A stretch of 64,000 bases of DNA, taken from Heterostelium album PN500. Taxonomy: Eukaryota > Evosea > Eumycetozoa > Acytosteliales > Acytosteliaceae. The notes below the pieces were generated by a model, which did not search any database, was not told where the DNA came from, and worked only from the letters and a program-made list of their open reading frames with translations. The translations under genes and the position numbers were made by a program. The DNA is taken from assembly GCF_000004825.1 (NCBI RefSeq), contig NW_008805091.1:186001-250000 (forward strand), given 5' to 3'. Positions 1 to 12,722 of the stretch are shown here, piece after piece. Each line of letters starts with the position of its first letter. Position 1 is the stretch's first letter.

Positions 1-3000
1 TATTTCCACCAGGACATCTAACTTTTTCCATACCGATTTGACTGCACAGGTAGCAAGTTTGACCATCCCACCCATAGGTTCCAACCGGACATATCTCACA
101 GCTACCCGAAGTGATCTCTGGGAAATATCCAGGTAAACAACCTGTTGAATTTGCTCTCAATGTACTAGAGAAGTTTCTGTTTGTGGTATTAGCCTGGAAA
201 ACAAGTTCCAATCCAATTGGGATGTCGAGGCTCAATGAATATTGAACCCATCCTTGTTGTGTTGACTCTGTATATACTTTTGAAATGAAAACCAAATTAT
301 CATCGACTACCTTTGATATGATGACCTGTACAGATATCGATTCACGAAGTACACTAATAATTTGTTTATAAGCATCGTACAAAGCAACTTGAATTACGAA
401 TGTTGTATTTGGTTGAATAGTTGTTGTTCCAACAAGTGAAATATTCATCCTTACAGGACCTATAAATATTTTATTAATATATACCTTTAATAGTTTATAA
501 TTATCTAAAGTAACATACCTGATGCGTAAATTGGACCAAATATTGCATAGTTATCTATGATAGTATTATTTTTAGTGGTTACACAAGACTCTGGTGTATC
601 ACATGTTCCAATTGCACATCTGCCAGAGTTTGTGTCGTCATAACAACATGCACCAGATCCATAACTAACAGTGTTTGAATTGAATATATCGTTGGTGTGT
701 AGTGAGTAGGAATTTAGAGCTACGTAAACCACTCCACCATTTTGACCAGCATTATTAAAAGAATAATTGTTATTGTTTGACCACATATTTGAATTTACCA
801 GGGTAATAGCACCACCACAATTATTGATATCTATCGATTCTTTGGTTGAGTATGGTTGATTGGCCGAGTTTGAAGAAAAAGTAGAGTTCATTACCGATAT
901 CATTTGTGAGTTAAAGGCAGAGATTGCTGAACCAGAGATAGCAAAGTTCATATCAAAAGTACATCCACTTATTTCAATTAGCCGATCTGTGTTGCCATCG
1001 AAATACAATACACCGTACATACCACCATTTTGTGAAAATTTACTGTTGGTAATGGTAACAGACGAGGTCTGTACGGCTATGGACGAACTGAATTCTGCAT
1101 ATAGTTCGTGATTATAAAACGTAACTAAATCCATAACCAAAACACTTTTAGCGACCTGAATGATTGCCACTGAATGAGGAGAGCCATTCGATGAAAAGAT
1201 GCAATTGTAAATATTCAATTCAATTGATTCAACATTAAACAATTGATTCTCTGGATGATTGACCTCGAAATACGTATTTTTAACAATGAACGTAGTTGGT
1301 TCCACTACTGAGTTGCCTAAAACCTGAAATCCACCTTGGTTGGCTTGGACTTCGCAATCATCCAGTATTAGAGTGCCTCCAACGACATCGAACAGATACC
1401 CTATGGTATAAACGTTCGCGTCAAACATAGTTTTCTCGATACGAGCAAAAGAATTCGTCAATTTAATTCCTGTTCCTCCACTATTCCCATTGAAATAAGA
1501 GTCGGAGATATATACATTGGATGTCACAATGTTAAATATACTGATTGTAGGCGAAGTCAAATTGTAAAAGTTACTATTTAAAATGGTGAGGGAACAATCT
1601 TGGAAGGTCATCATATTGTTGCCTGCAGAATTTCCTTCAATATTGGCCTCGGCCATATAAATAGTGGAGTTTAGGTAGTAGCCAACTGGAGTGTCATAGG
1701 CATTTAAGTTAGTGAAAAAAGTCTCTGTTAAATTGAGATAGGAGTTTACAACATATAATCCTGTACTTGGAATAGTTAAATCGATATCGGTTTCATAGAA
1801 AGATCCAGTAGAGTTGAGAATTGAAAATGACTCCATGCCATCGACAGTGCTAACCGTACTCCAGTAAGTATAGGACACGGCAAACTGTGAATTGGTAATC
1901 AATAGGAATTGAGTGTTTCTGCTGAATGTCGCAAAATATAAAGTGAAATCACAGTTATCCACTTCAATAGGGTATTTCGTTGCCAAAAAGTTGTCGGTCG
2001 CCTTAATAGTGCTCACCACCAATTTGGTATAGGATGCCAAAATCAACTCGGCAATGGAATTGTTGAAAAAGTTGATGGTATCAATCGATACTTGCTGTCC
2101 GTTGGTCATATAAATAAATTGAAAGTTGTAACTAAACATGACAGTAACATTGTAGATGTTGACAATGTTTGGTTTTATCAGTGAGATAAAAGGAATCGAT
2201 ATATATTGTTGATTTGTGTTTTGGAAAAAAAGGGACGCATTTATGTTGAGAGATGCACCGGTTGAGGAAATCAATGGAACTTCATTCTCTAGGACGTTCA
2301 TATTGAGAAGATCGGTAGTTCCACCAACTATAGTAAATAGAACCGATGATTTCGAATTGTATGCAATAGTGATATTGTCAAAGGTGATATTTGTATGTAT
2401 GATTTTCATCAGAGGTGTAAGATTGGAAACGAATGCACTATTATTAAAATAATTGGATCCCGCTGATTGGATAGATATAATTGGGTTGGAGGTGGCAAGT
2501 GATAATGAAAAAGTGACATTGGATACCTCCAACAGAGAATCGACGATGGTATTGCGAATATTGATAAGTGGTTGAGATGTGAATTGACTCGAAGTGTAGA
2601 CTGTATTCGATATAATTGTGTGTTGAATATTATTAAAATTGACCATAAGAGCGTTTCTCAAGAAGGAGCATTGGTCGATAATCAAAGTACCTCCAGAGAT
2701 ATAGTCGTTCTTTTGGAAATATCCGGCATCTGCAAATGTGATATTGTACACGTATATCATATTCATATTGAATACTAGAAATACATTGAAACTGGATCGG
2801 AATGATGAATTGGTCAATGACAGATTGGAGGATGGATTATCTAGCACAAAGACAGCTCCATATTCGTTTCTTAGAAAAGTAATTGCGTTCAAAGTGAGGT
2901 TATTTCCTATGGAATAAAACAAGTCACCAAGGCAGACATTGATTGTACAATTGGTAAGTATGCAGTTCGAATCCAATTGCAAGTGGGCAATAGCCGTAAC

Positions 3001-4135
3001 ATTGTCTGCAATATAAGCCTGAAGTTCGGTGAGGTTTGAATTGCTGACTATCAGACTGGAACCAGCAGAAACCGTAAATAGACTAGCCTGTCCATAGTTT
3101 GGGGTGAACGATTTACTCCATGAAAGTTGATTCACGGTCAACTGTCCACCTGTAATGATAGCATATCGTGTCAAGGCAAAAGTTTTACTCTGTTCAATTG
3201 AATAACCGGAACCATAACCTTCAATAGTAATATTCTTTCCGAGAGTGTCGAATATGTAGGTTAAACCAAAGCTCTGAGATTGTACTTCAATGTCACTCAA
3301 TAAATAAACACTGTATCCAGACTCTATCAAATTTATTGCTCGCTGTAAACTACAAAATGGTTTATCTATTGATCCATCTCCTTTTGTATCATCTCCACTA
3401 GATGAAATATATATATTTGATGCTAAGGAAAAGAAAAATGATTATTAATTAACAATGTGAATCACTATAGTTTGTTTAATCAAATTAATTTTACATACCT
3501 ATTGGTGGATTTGTGGTGGCTGATAAAAATGTAATATAATCAACTAGATAAATGGTATCATTTCCGGGTGAAGATTCACCTTGGTCATATTGAATTGTTA
3601 ATTGATAATGGGTACCGTTGGCATAGTCTGTAAGATCGATTGAAATTAATCGGTATTGGTATTTCGATGTGATGTTGTTGGAGACAGGTGTTGATTGATC
3701 AACTTTTGCGACCTGTGTATCGTTGAGTTTGATGATGAGTGATGAGGAATTTGTTTCTCCCTCTATAATAAATAGATAGAATTGAAGATATAGTTTATTA
3801 TATATAGAAATGGGTGTAAGATTTGCAAAAAGTATTGGTGCTGTCTCTATGATATTGGATTCGTTTTGAAATTGAACGTAGCAAGATCCTTCGAACGGTT
3901 GATTCACCAAAGTGGGATCGCCGCCAGTGGGAGTATATGTAAAGAGAGTACCATTCGATATATAGCTCCAACCACTCGGTCCCATATCTGTAATATCTTC
4001 GAAATCACCAATACCAAATACTGTGAACAACGATTGATCCATCGGTTCACAATTTTGTGAATATACATATACACAACACTGGCTGAAAACCAATGTAATC
4101 ACCACCAAAAACTGAACCTTCAATTGTTCCTTCAT
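1..4135 (-). CDS. Secreted/membrane beta-helix repeat protein, 3' end outside window
   Basis: Three exons are visible: 4135-3499, 3422-519 and 459 to beyond base 1. Both introns have GTATGT donors and AG acceptors in matching phase. The start at 4135 is followed by a basic N-terminus and a hydrophobic stretch ending near YVYSQ, a good signal peptide. Exon 2 opens with a phrase of the type ISSSGDDTKGDGS...PFCSLQRAI, the usual entry to right-handed parallel beta-helix (pectin-lyase-like) domains. It is followed by about 900 residues of Asn/Ser/Thr-rich short repeats with many N-glycosylation sequons. Exon 3 reaches a cysteine-rich module (CPVGTYG type) resembling those of ephrin-receptor-like regions. 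The neighbour at 4636 has the same order of modules followed by membrane spans, so a membrane anchor probably lies outside the window. Substrate or ligand unknown. Confidence 0.88.
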
Positions 4136-4635
4136 TATTTAAAAACCTTCTCTTTTCTTTAACATATAAACATTATACAGAAACTCTACACAAACACTAA
4201 AATTCTATATTATATAAATAAAAACTACTACTATTTTTTAAATTGTTTGAATAGATATTAGAATTAATAAAAAGTAAATACATATATGCAAATTGTACAA
4301 TTTTTTTTTTTTTAATCACAAGATCAAACTAATTTTTTTTGTCAAAAAAACTCGTAGGTTTTGGAGACGTTTTTATTGATGGTCTTACACACCAAGGGTG
4401 TTAGATATTTCTACAAAAAATCTGGTTACGGGCTGCATTTTTTTTGATTTTTGCGATCTTTCGAAATAATAATAATTACAATGTTTTATCAAGTCTTCAC
4501 AAACACTTTTATTAATAACATTGATATAAAATAAATAAAGTTAGAATATCTCCTTTTATTTAATAATTAATTTAATAGATAAATCAATAAATAGTAGTTA
4601 TGTTTAGATTAATTTCCTAATAACAACACATAAAT
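4136..4635. promoter_or_regulatory. Divergent intergenic region between the two beta-helix genes
   Basis: These 500 bp separate two start codons on opposite strands, so both promoters must lie here. The stretch is AT-rich with T runs near 4301, 4330 and 4440. I see no open reading frame, RNA gene or clear repeat. No specific factor site can be supported by eye. Confidence 0.5.
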
Positions 4636-7600
4636 ATGTCTTATTTTAAAAGTAGTTTAAATATATATAGTAGTAGTAGTTGTAAATATAATAATAGAAT
4701 AATAAATGTATCGAAATTATACATTTTCTTTTTTTTGGTTTTGATTGGATCTCAACCAACTTTTTCGTATAATCATAAAAATAGTATTGAAATAGATAAT
4801 AGTCGAGATATGCATCTCAAAACAGCTGATGAAGCTAAATCTTGTAGTAAGTACTAAATAATTGAAATAAAGTTTGAAAAATTATTATTAAACATTATTA
4901 TTATTATTATTATGATATTTTTTTTTTAAAGATTCAGGTATTATACAAGATTGGGGTTTTGCAGAGTTAGCAGCAGGAAACCCACTTTCACCTTGGAAAA
5001 TAACAAATTCAACAAATTTTAAAACCTCTTTTGTTCGTCAATTGGAGGAAGGATTTCAAGATAGATCGATCACCGGTTATTGGGCGATGGAGATTGAGCT
5101 GCTAGATTTCTACTCGACATTCACCTACTATATCAATCAGAGTGTTGTACTTCCAAATAACTCTATTGCAAACGAGGGTATCTATATTTCATTTTCATTT
5201 GACAGCCCTCAGATGGATACCCAAATCACTATAGAGATCGATGGATTCCAAGTTTTTCAGATATCACCAACCTCCACACAGTACGAGAGATCCACACAGA
5301 TTTTCTATATACCACTGTTTTGGTTGGATGGCAGAGCCCACAATATCATCATGGGAATTGTATTCTTTGGTAGTGGAATCAACAGAATCTATATTGAGGA
5401 TTACAAAGCTTTTAGAATGCAACTGGAAGATGGAGCTTATCCGAATTTGTTAAAAAAAGATAATTCTTATTATATCGAAAATCAAATCAAACGATCTGAA
5501 GATACAGATACCAAAGGTAATTATTAATAATAATAAGATTATAATAAATAATATTAACAACGAATTCTTTTTTAATTTTTTATTAGATCATGAATATTAT
5601 GTTGCCTCTAATGGAAGTGATTGTACTGGTGATGGTACCTATGATAATCCTTATGCATCGATTCAACAAGCAATCTATTTTGCCAGTCATTCCAATTCAA
5701 TTATTAATCTATTTCCTGGAACATATTGTGGTCTTGGAAACAGCTATTTAGATACTCAGAGCAAAGGTATTGTAATTACATCGATTGATGCCAACAACAA
5801 ATCGATCATCACAGGAGTTGATCAACTGGATATCTTTTCCTATGTTTCGCTTTTCGTGCATGAGTTGCAGCTCAACGATTTGAAAATAGAGAGATCCAAC
5901 AAGCTGGAGACTGGTTCTGCCATTTTGATCTCCGGTTTAACCTCTCTCAGTGTTACCAACTGTGATTTCTCGAATCTGCCAAACAACTCGATCACACTCA
6001 ACTACCTGTCGGATGTTTCATTCTATAATAGCACGTTCATGGGTTACACAGACTATGCTATCTATGTGACTGGTCTGCTAGGAAACGAACAGCTGATAAT
6101 CGATAATTGCACTTTCCACGGTAGTAGTACTCTATTCCTTTTGAATATGGACAGTGTTAAAATCGTAAATACCAAGATGCCAGGTTTTAAAAAGGATATA
6201 GTTACACCAAATTGTGCATTCTCCATCAACATGGTCAACACAGTAAGCCTTTCGAATTCATATATAGGAACTACCACCTGTGCCGTCCAAACCAACATGA
6301 CACTAGATAACGTAGTAATAGGCAGTGAATTTGCAACAGCCACGACAATCCTGTTAACTCAAAATGCTCACCTCTACATAAGAAATAATGTATTCAATTA
6401 TTTTTCGACAATCAACTGTATCTTGGCATTCCATGGATCGGTTACCATTGAATCTTCGATATTCAACACGACCGCTGCCTATACAACAGTTATGGTCGAA
6501 TCCTGTACTCTCAGTATTACAAATACGACATTCAGAAAAGAGTTACGTCCAGTGGCACTCGATTCTGCCAATGCGCAAATTTCCAACTCTACTTTTGAAA
6601 GTTGTATGCAGTTTGTCTCTGGAACTCAATCGAATTTATATTTGGGATTCTCTAAGATCACAGAGTACGATGGTTATACAAATAACTTTGTAAACTCTCT
6701 AATCAACTCTGTGAACAACAGCTATACCGACGTGTATTCACTTACACCGATATTTACTCTCTATCGTACCACCTTCAACGACTACGGTACTTATTTGTAT
6801 GCCTCAATGTCCACCTATATCCAATCGAGAACGCAGTCTATTGTCAACATGAACTATACAACATTTACAAAGTGCCCAGGAGACAGCTTGATTTTTGCAT
6901 CCGATTTTTCAAAGATAACAGTTTACAATATGTTGGCCAAATATAATCATATTGAAAGTCCCGGCTGTATATTCAACGGTGTAGATCAATCCGTTATATT
7001 GGTATACAATTCCAATTTCACAAAGAATTCCGCAAATTTCGGTGGTGTCGCAACAACAACAGTCAATGCCAATCTATCTTTTTTCAATTGTACTTTCATC
7101 GGGAATTTCGCTACTCAAACCGGTGGATTGGTTTACACTACCAGTTCAGTCTCAGTGACAATGGAGAATGTCGTTGCAATGAACAATCATGCACGTGAAG
7201 GTTCCATCATTTATTACACCCAAGAGATACCGTTTATAGGTGATTCCTTTTTTAGCAATAATACTCAGACCTATGGTTCAGAGATTGCTCTTGGTACTGC
7301 AAGTTTTGATTTGACCTATGGAGTAAAAAGTCTTACCTTCATTGACAGTGGAAGCAGTGGATACAGTTTCTATTTACAGCTCCAAGATAACAATTACAAT
7401 AATTTGACAAACAAATTCTGTAAGTCATCGTGTAGTGCCTATATTTCGTTGGCCGGACAATTCTTGCAATCCTGTGATATCGCAGAGAATGGAACAGCAC
7501 AATTCATCAATATGACTCTGATTGGTCAGGTTGGATCGGTTTCCAATCTCGTCATATCCAGTAATGACCCATCGATTAACGAACTTTCATTGCAAATTCT

Positions 7601-9365
7601 ATTTAACAATTGTACACCGGGACATCAACCAAGTCAGAACGGACAACTATGTGTTCCATGTCAAGCCGGTAGCTATGGTACTGACGGTTGGACATGTAGC
7701 GTTTGTCCAGCCAATGTCATTTGTAATGGTCCCGACTATCTACCTGCAACGGGCTATTGGATAGAAGATAGCTTGAATAACTTGATAGCCTATCCATGTC
7801 CCGAAGGTTTGTGCGGTGAAGGTGGAAACTGTACTCAAGATTATACCGGTCCTCTATGTGCAGCTTGTGAACCTGGTTTCTACAATTGTGGATCCGGTTG
7901 TAAGAAGACCGAATCTGTCAACGTCACCATTATCATACTAAAGGTATTAGTTTTCTTTGCGCTGGTATTGTTCCAACAACTTTCCGATGATTCCAGTGGT
8001 CTTGTAACGATTGCTTTGTACTTTATTCAGAATCTGGTTGTCATTTCCAACGGTATCAAGTTTAGTATTATCAGTGCATTCAGTGGTTCTTCATCTAGTC
8101 ACGCAGGTTCCAGTAACTCGATTATATCGTTTATGAACGATTGCATCGCTCCACTGTCTTTCTACACGAATCACTACATCATTTTGATGCAACCGCTATT
8201 CCTCTTTGTTGTGTTGACCATCATCATTATCATTGAGCTGACATTCCGTAGAACAGGAATCATCTTCAAAGTACCGTTCATCAAATCAATGATATCGGCA
8301 AGTGAAAGTGAATTCCGTAATCGTCAATTCTCAGCGTTCATAAAGATCTGTATGAATTCGTATGGTCCGCTCATTACCGAGATCCTTCTTATTCTCTTTT
8401 GCTACAATGTCGGTAGCTATGTGCTGTTGAATGCCAATCCTGGAATACAATGTCAAGGTTCCTCCTATGAAACCGCGAAACACATAACCTGGGGATTACT
8501 CTCAATCGTTATACTGTTCCCATTTGTAATTCTTTGTTTGCTACTTGCGTATCGTCGTCGAATGTCAGAGAAGAGCGTCGTTCGTAAACTAGGTGTTTTC
8601 TTCCTCAAATACAAACCTTCGTTCTACTTTTGGGATGTTGTTCTGTTGTTGAAGCGTCTAACCATTGTCACACTTTCGCTGTTACCAACTTCTGCGCCTC
8701 AGAGATCCATTGCACTGGTTGCTCTATCGTTTGCCTCACTCTTTTTGCAGTTGAAATATCAACCGTTCGTTCAAACCATAGATAATCACTTGGAAACAAT
8801 CTCACTCACCTTGTTGTTTGTATGTTGTATCTATCTTGACAATGCACTCTGGGAGACAACCGAACAGTGGATTCTACTACTTAGTTTGTTGGTATTTATT
8901 GGTGCCGCTCTCAAACTTCAATTCCAATACTACTGGAATCAAGCCAAGAAGATAGCGACACCGATCCTAGAACGTATTCGTGCGTGTCACTACGGAAGAA
9001 GTGGTGGTCGTAGTCGTACCTACAGTCAGAATCACGGTGCTAACGATACAACGTTTGACTATGATCAAGAACAAGACGATGAATACGATGAGAACTCAAG
9101 TTTGGTTGCATCAAACAAAGATCATATCGGTAAAGTCGATCAACGTAACAATATGAGTCTATCCTTTAGAGTTGGTTCATTAGGTAACAACAACAATAAC
9201 AATACCACTGTCAATTCAACAGATCCATCAGAACAAACTTTTGATTCATTTAGTGATTTCGGTTCATTAAATTTCGAAAAAATACAATTACCAGTTAGAA
9301 AATCTTCAACTAATCAAAATGATAATAATAATAATAATAACAACAATCAAAAAGATAATAAATAA
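4636..9365 (+). CDS. Beta-helix repeat protein with Cys-rich module and multi-span membrane C-terminus
   Basis: Three exons, 4636-4846, 4932-5516 and 5587-9365, join in phase to about 1,524 residues. A hydrophobic N-terminal segment (near FFFLVLIGS) suggests a signal peptide or anchor. Exon 3 begins with a phrase of the type YVASNGSDCTGDGT...PYASIQQAI, the entry to a parallel beta-helix domain. Asn/Ser-rich repeats with many glycosylation sequons run to about residue 940. A cysteine-rich segment with CVPCQAGSYG, CSVCP and CAACEPGFYNC comes next. The rest holds roughly nine hydrophobic spans (about 7930-8910) and an acidic, Asn-rich cytoplasmic tail with a poly-Asn end. The layout resembles large dictyostelid surface proteins of unknown role. 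A receptor or adhesion function is inference only. It is a paralogue of the divergent gene to its left. Confidence 0.9.
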
Positions 9366-9797
9366 ATAAATAATATATATTGGATCTATTAGATAAATAA
9401 TCCCCTAAAATACTTTTTAACAAATAAAACTATAACTATATTAATTATTATTTTTTTTTTAATCATCAGATGTAGTTGTTCCATTTTAAAATACTTATTA
9501 ATTCTAAAAACAGATAGTAATGCTAAGATCGACGAAAGAAGAAAATAATGGATTTGAGTAATCAGCATTCAGTTACTAAATATGAGCTTCTCTGATTCTA
9601 ATCGATTCTTTTGAATGATATAATTATTAGAAAAGAATATTTCATTGCTTCTCTGATTCTAATAAATCAAAATCTTTTGGAAACCAGATTCCTTATTTTT
9701 AATTGGAGGGTGGGTTTACAAAAACATTCATTATTTCTATCATACGTTTAAAAAAAAATACAAAACCAAAGACTCTGTATTATTTATTTAATTAATT
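9366..9797. other. Gene-free 3'-to-3' spacer
   Basis: This 432-bp AT-rich spacer lies between the stop codons of two convergent genes. A short near-repeat, gcttctctgattctaat, occurs at about 9585 and 9650. I see no reading frame, RNA gene or terminator-like hairpin that can be supported. Confidence 0.5.
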
Positions 9798-11434
9798 TTA
9801 ATAAACATCTAGTAGTGCTGCCAATGTTCGAGAGGGTAGTGTTAATTTTTGTTTCTGAAAAGGAATCATTGAATGATAGATATATCAATTTAAGGTTAGT
9901 TAGAGATTATATAACTTTTAATTATTTATGTATAACATATATGCATACCGATTGTCGACTAAACATATCTAGTCGTTGTTTAAAACTTTCCACTTCTTTA
10001 TCGATTTCCTCTTGTAGATCTGGGTCGATTTCATCGTCTTCGTCGTCGTCTTGCTGTTCTTTGTTATTGTACATTTTTTGGCAGTGAATCGAAGCATTAA
10101 ATAAATCAGGTGAACTCTTTGATATTTTAAGTGAACCACCTGTTGTCGTTGATGGTGGTGTGCTATTGACTCCACTGATCAGTGGTGACATTGAATTGGG
10201 TGTTGAGGAAATAGAGGTCGATGAATTTGATTTCGGTGATGTTGAGAGTGAAGAACAATTTGAATTATTTACAGAGTTTGATGTTGATGATGAAGATGAT
10301 GATGTTGATTTGTTATTTGAAGATTTCGCGTTATTTCCATTTGTATTGGAAGATGATTGATTACTACTATTATTGTTATTTACTTTTTGTACTTGTTGTT
10401 GCTGTTGCTGCTGTATCTGTTGTTGCTGTGTCTGTGATTGTTGTTGTTGTTTTGGTTTTTTATTCTTTTTCTTCTTTTTCTGCGATTGATCTTCACCTAA
10501 AAACTCTAATAGTTCATCTACTGTTCGATTATCATCTACAATCGGTACGGTTTGTATCTGTTGTATTTTATCTTTCTTTTTCTTATGTGAACACTTTGAT
10601 GATGAAAAGTATTGATTGTATCCCGCCAGATGTAAATTTGTAAAGGTTTCTCTTATTTCCTCTGAACTTTTCTCTATATATGTTTAATGGCATGCATATG
10701 CATAGAAGAGTAGGAAATAAATTAATAATAATAATCTTTAAAAAAAAAAAAGATGATGTTTTTTGAGATCTATGATAGTTACGTGAAATTTGCGCAGCTA
10801 TCTCACGCGAAGTCAAACTGACGAGTGATTTGACATCGAGATAATAGGATGCTGAAGCTAGTTCGCATAGATTCGGTTGCTTCATTGTGATGAGTTGTTC
10901 GTCGTGTTCGGTGATTTGCGAGGCCGTCGGATTGGACGAGTGAAATTTGCAATAGTCGATGATGGCCGAGAGAATCTGACCGCGTATCTCTGGGAAGCAG
11001 AGAATGCATTCCTGTTCGGTATTCGAGTAGATCGTCGCTAGCAAACGACCTTCCTTCTTGTGCAGCACGTATTTTCCTTCGATGTTGAACCATCCACCCA
11101 ACCCATTACGAAAACCGACTTTGCCCGATGCTATATACTTTACGGTTCTACACATCTCGATAACACAATCCTCGAGATCATATTCATCGCCTTCATTACT
11201 AACTATTTTTACTACTTTTCTATTACTATTTGCTTGTTGTTGTTGTTGTTGTTGTTGTTGAGCAACCACCAGTTCTTTATCGTTAATATCATTATTATTG
11301 TTGTTAATTGCACCACCACTATTAGATGATGTCACGCTATTTTGACAACCACTACTACTACTACTACTACCACTATCACCGATACCATTGGTGTTTGTAG
11401 TGGTAGTAATATTATTATTACTATTTTCAGTCAT
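9798..11434 (-). CDS. SKP1-like protein of the plant ASK20/ASK21 type with long C-terminal tail
   Basis: Exons 11434-10783, 10673-9949 and 9854-9798 join in phase to about 477 residues. After a low-complexity Asn/Ser/Gln start, residues about 72-230 form an SKP1 fold: VKIVSNEGDEYDLED, then ILSAIIDYCKFH, LCELASASYYLDVKSL and, across the first intron, SSEEIRETF. These are the hallmark POZ and C-terminal helices that bind cullin-1 and F-box proteins. Beyond the fold are the motif TVDELLEFLGED followed by a Lys-rich run, a long Gln/Asn/Ser spacer, and DPDLQEEIDKEVESFKQRL near the end. The same two extra motifs in the same order are known from Arabidopsis SKP1-like proteins 20 and 21. A role in an SCF-type ubiquitin ligase is likely but inferred. 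The last exon is short and rests on splice signals (GTATGC donor, TTTTCAG acceptor). Confidence 0.85.
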
Positions 11435-11966
11435 ATCTAATAATATATAAATATATCTACTATAATTTTTAATTTTTTTTTTTTTATGAGACTCTTATTT
11501 TTTTAAATTTTTTTTTTTAAAAATTTGAATTTTTTTTTAACAACTTTTTAAGATCCTTTTTAGAGTTTATTATTACAATTATTTATTTATTTATTTAGAT
11601 TATGAAAGAGGGTGCCAATGATGCACTTTTATTACTTTTAACTTAAAAATTATCATAAAATAAACAATATTAATAATAATAATAATTAAAAAAGGAAAAA
11701 AAATATTATTTTTGAATTATATTCTAAAAACTAATTAAATCTGTTTATATTTGTTTGCAATTATAATTTATTGAGATAACAATCAAACTTTGCGATATTG
11801 TAAAAGATTTATTAATGAGGCTTATTACCTCCACCCTTTTCAACCAAAATTAAAATTATTTTCATATTATTTTTTTTTTTTTTAAGAGATCGTCATTAAA
11901 TTTTTAATATTAGAAAATTTTAAAAGTTAATGTTATTTGATTATATATTATATTGAGATAAAGATT
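11435..11966. promoter_or_regulatory. Divergent 5' region between SKP1-like gene and PSMG3
   Basis: The starts of two divergent genes lie on either side of these 532 bp. The region is almost only A/T, with long T runs at about 11470-11540 and 11869-11882. One GC-richer patch near 11600-11630 shows no supported coding potential. Confidence 0.4.
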
Positions 11967-12479
11967 ATGTCATCACTTTTGATAGAGGAAAACAGAGTTG
12001 CAGTGCAACTACCAACAGAGGTACCTGTTAAAACCAGACAACTATCAGTTTTGATCGATGATGTTCACACCGATATAGTTCTATCATCATTTCAAAATCT
12101 GATATTCGTCAGTATATCACAAACTAATAAATTTTCGACATGGGTAAGTTTTAGATAGTAGTAGTAAAGTTGATCAAATCAATCGTCTAATACAATTACT
12201 TATTATTATTATTATTATTATTATGTATTTACATTAAAACTAAAGATTAAAGCATGTAAACAAATGGATGGTTTCGCAGCGGAAGAAGCATGCTTTGAAG
12301 TAGTGACACTGTTGGGTAGTAATCAAGACACTCTATTGACAATCTATGCAAGACAACTCATTGAAAATATATCGTTATCATCAAACAAAGATTTATTACT
12401 CTCGATTGCACTCTCTAATAAATCAAAAGAAACATTCAAAGCAATACTTACTTTAATATTTGGACATAAAGTATGGTAG
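11967..12479 (+). CDS. PSMG3: Proteasome assembly chaperone 3 (PSMG3/PAC3) homologue
   Basis: Two exons, 11967-12143 and 12246-12479, give about 136 residues. The intron has a GTAAGT donor and lies between ...FSTW and IKACKQM. The family pattern is visible: an N-terminal beta segment (RQLSVLIDDVHTDIVLSSF), a central LLGS-D-LL-IYARQL segment, and the end LLLSIALSNKSKETFKAIL ending in VW, as in animal and plant PSMG3. The protein pairs with PSMG4 and helps build the 20S proteasome alpha ring in the cytosol. I chose the ATG at 11967 over an in-frame ATG at 11937, because the intervening codons (IIYYIEIKI) look like AT-rich leader. The length matches the family. Confidence 0.8.
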
Positions 12480-12722
12480 AAAAACAAAACAAAACAAAAC
12501 AAACAATATATTTATAAATAAATGTAATATGTAAAATAAAACAACCTCTTCTTCAATCAATAAATATCAATATTATTTATTACTTCTATTATTTTTATTA
12601 TGTTATATACTGTTTAAACATTTTAAACTAATAGGTAAACTTTACTATTAATTATTATTATTATTTTAATTATAATTATTGTAATTATCAATATGATTAT
12701 TGTTATTGTTATTGTTAATAAT

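Noticed and set aside
860-1111. Plus-strand frame of 83 residues opposite the left beta-helix gene
   Set aside because: Complement of a well-supported coding exon with no family features.
11937-11966. Upstream in-frame ATG for PSMG3
   Set aside because: The added residues are AT-driven (Ile/Tyr/Lys), and the family begins close to the ATG at 11967.
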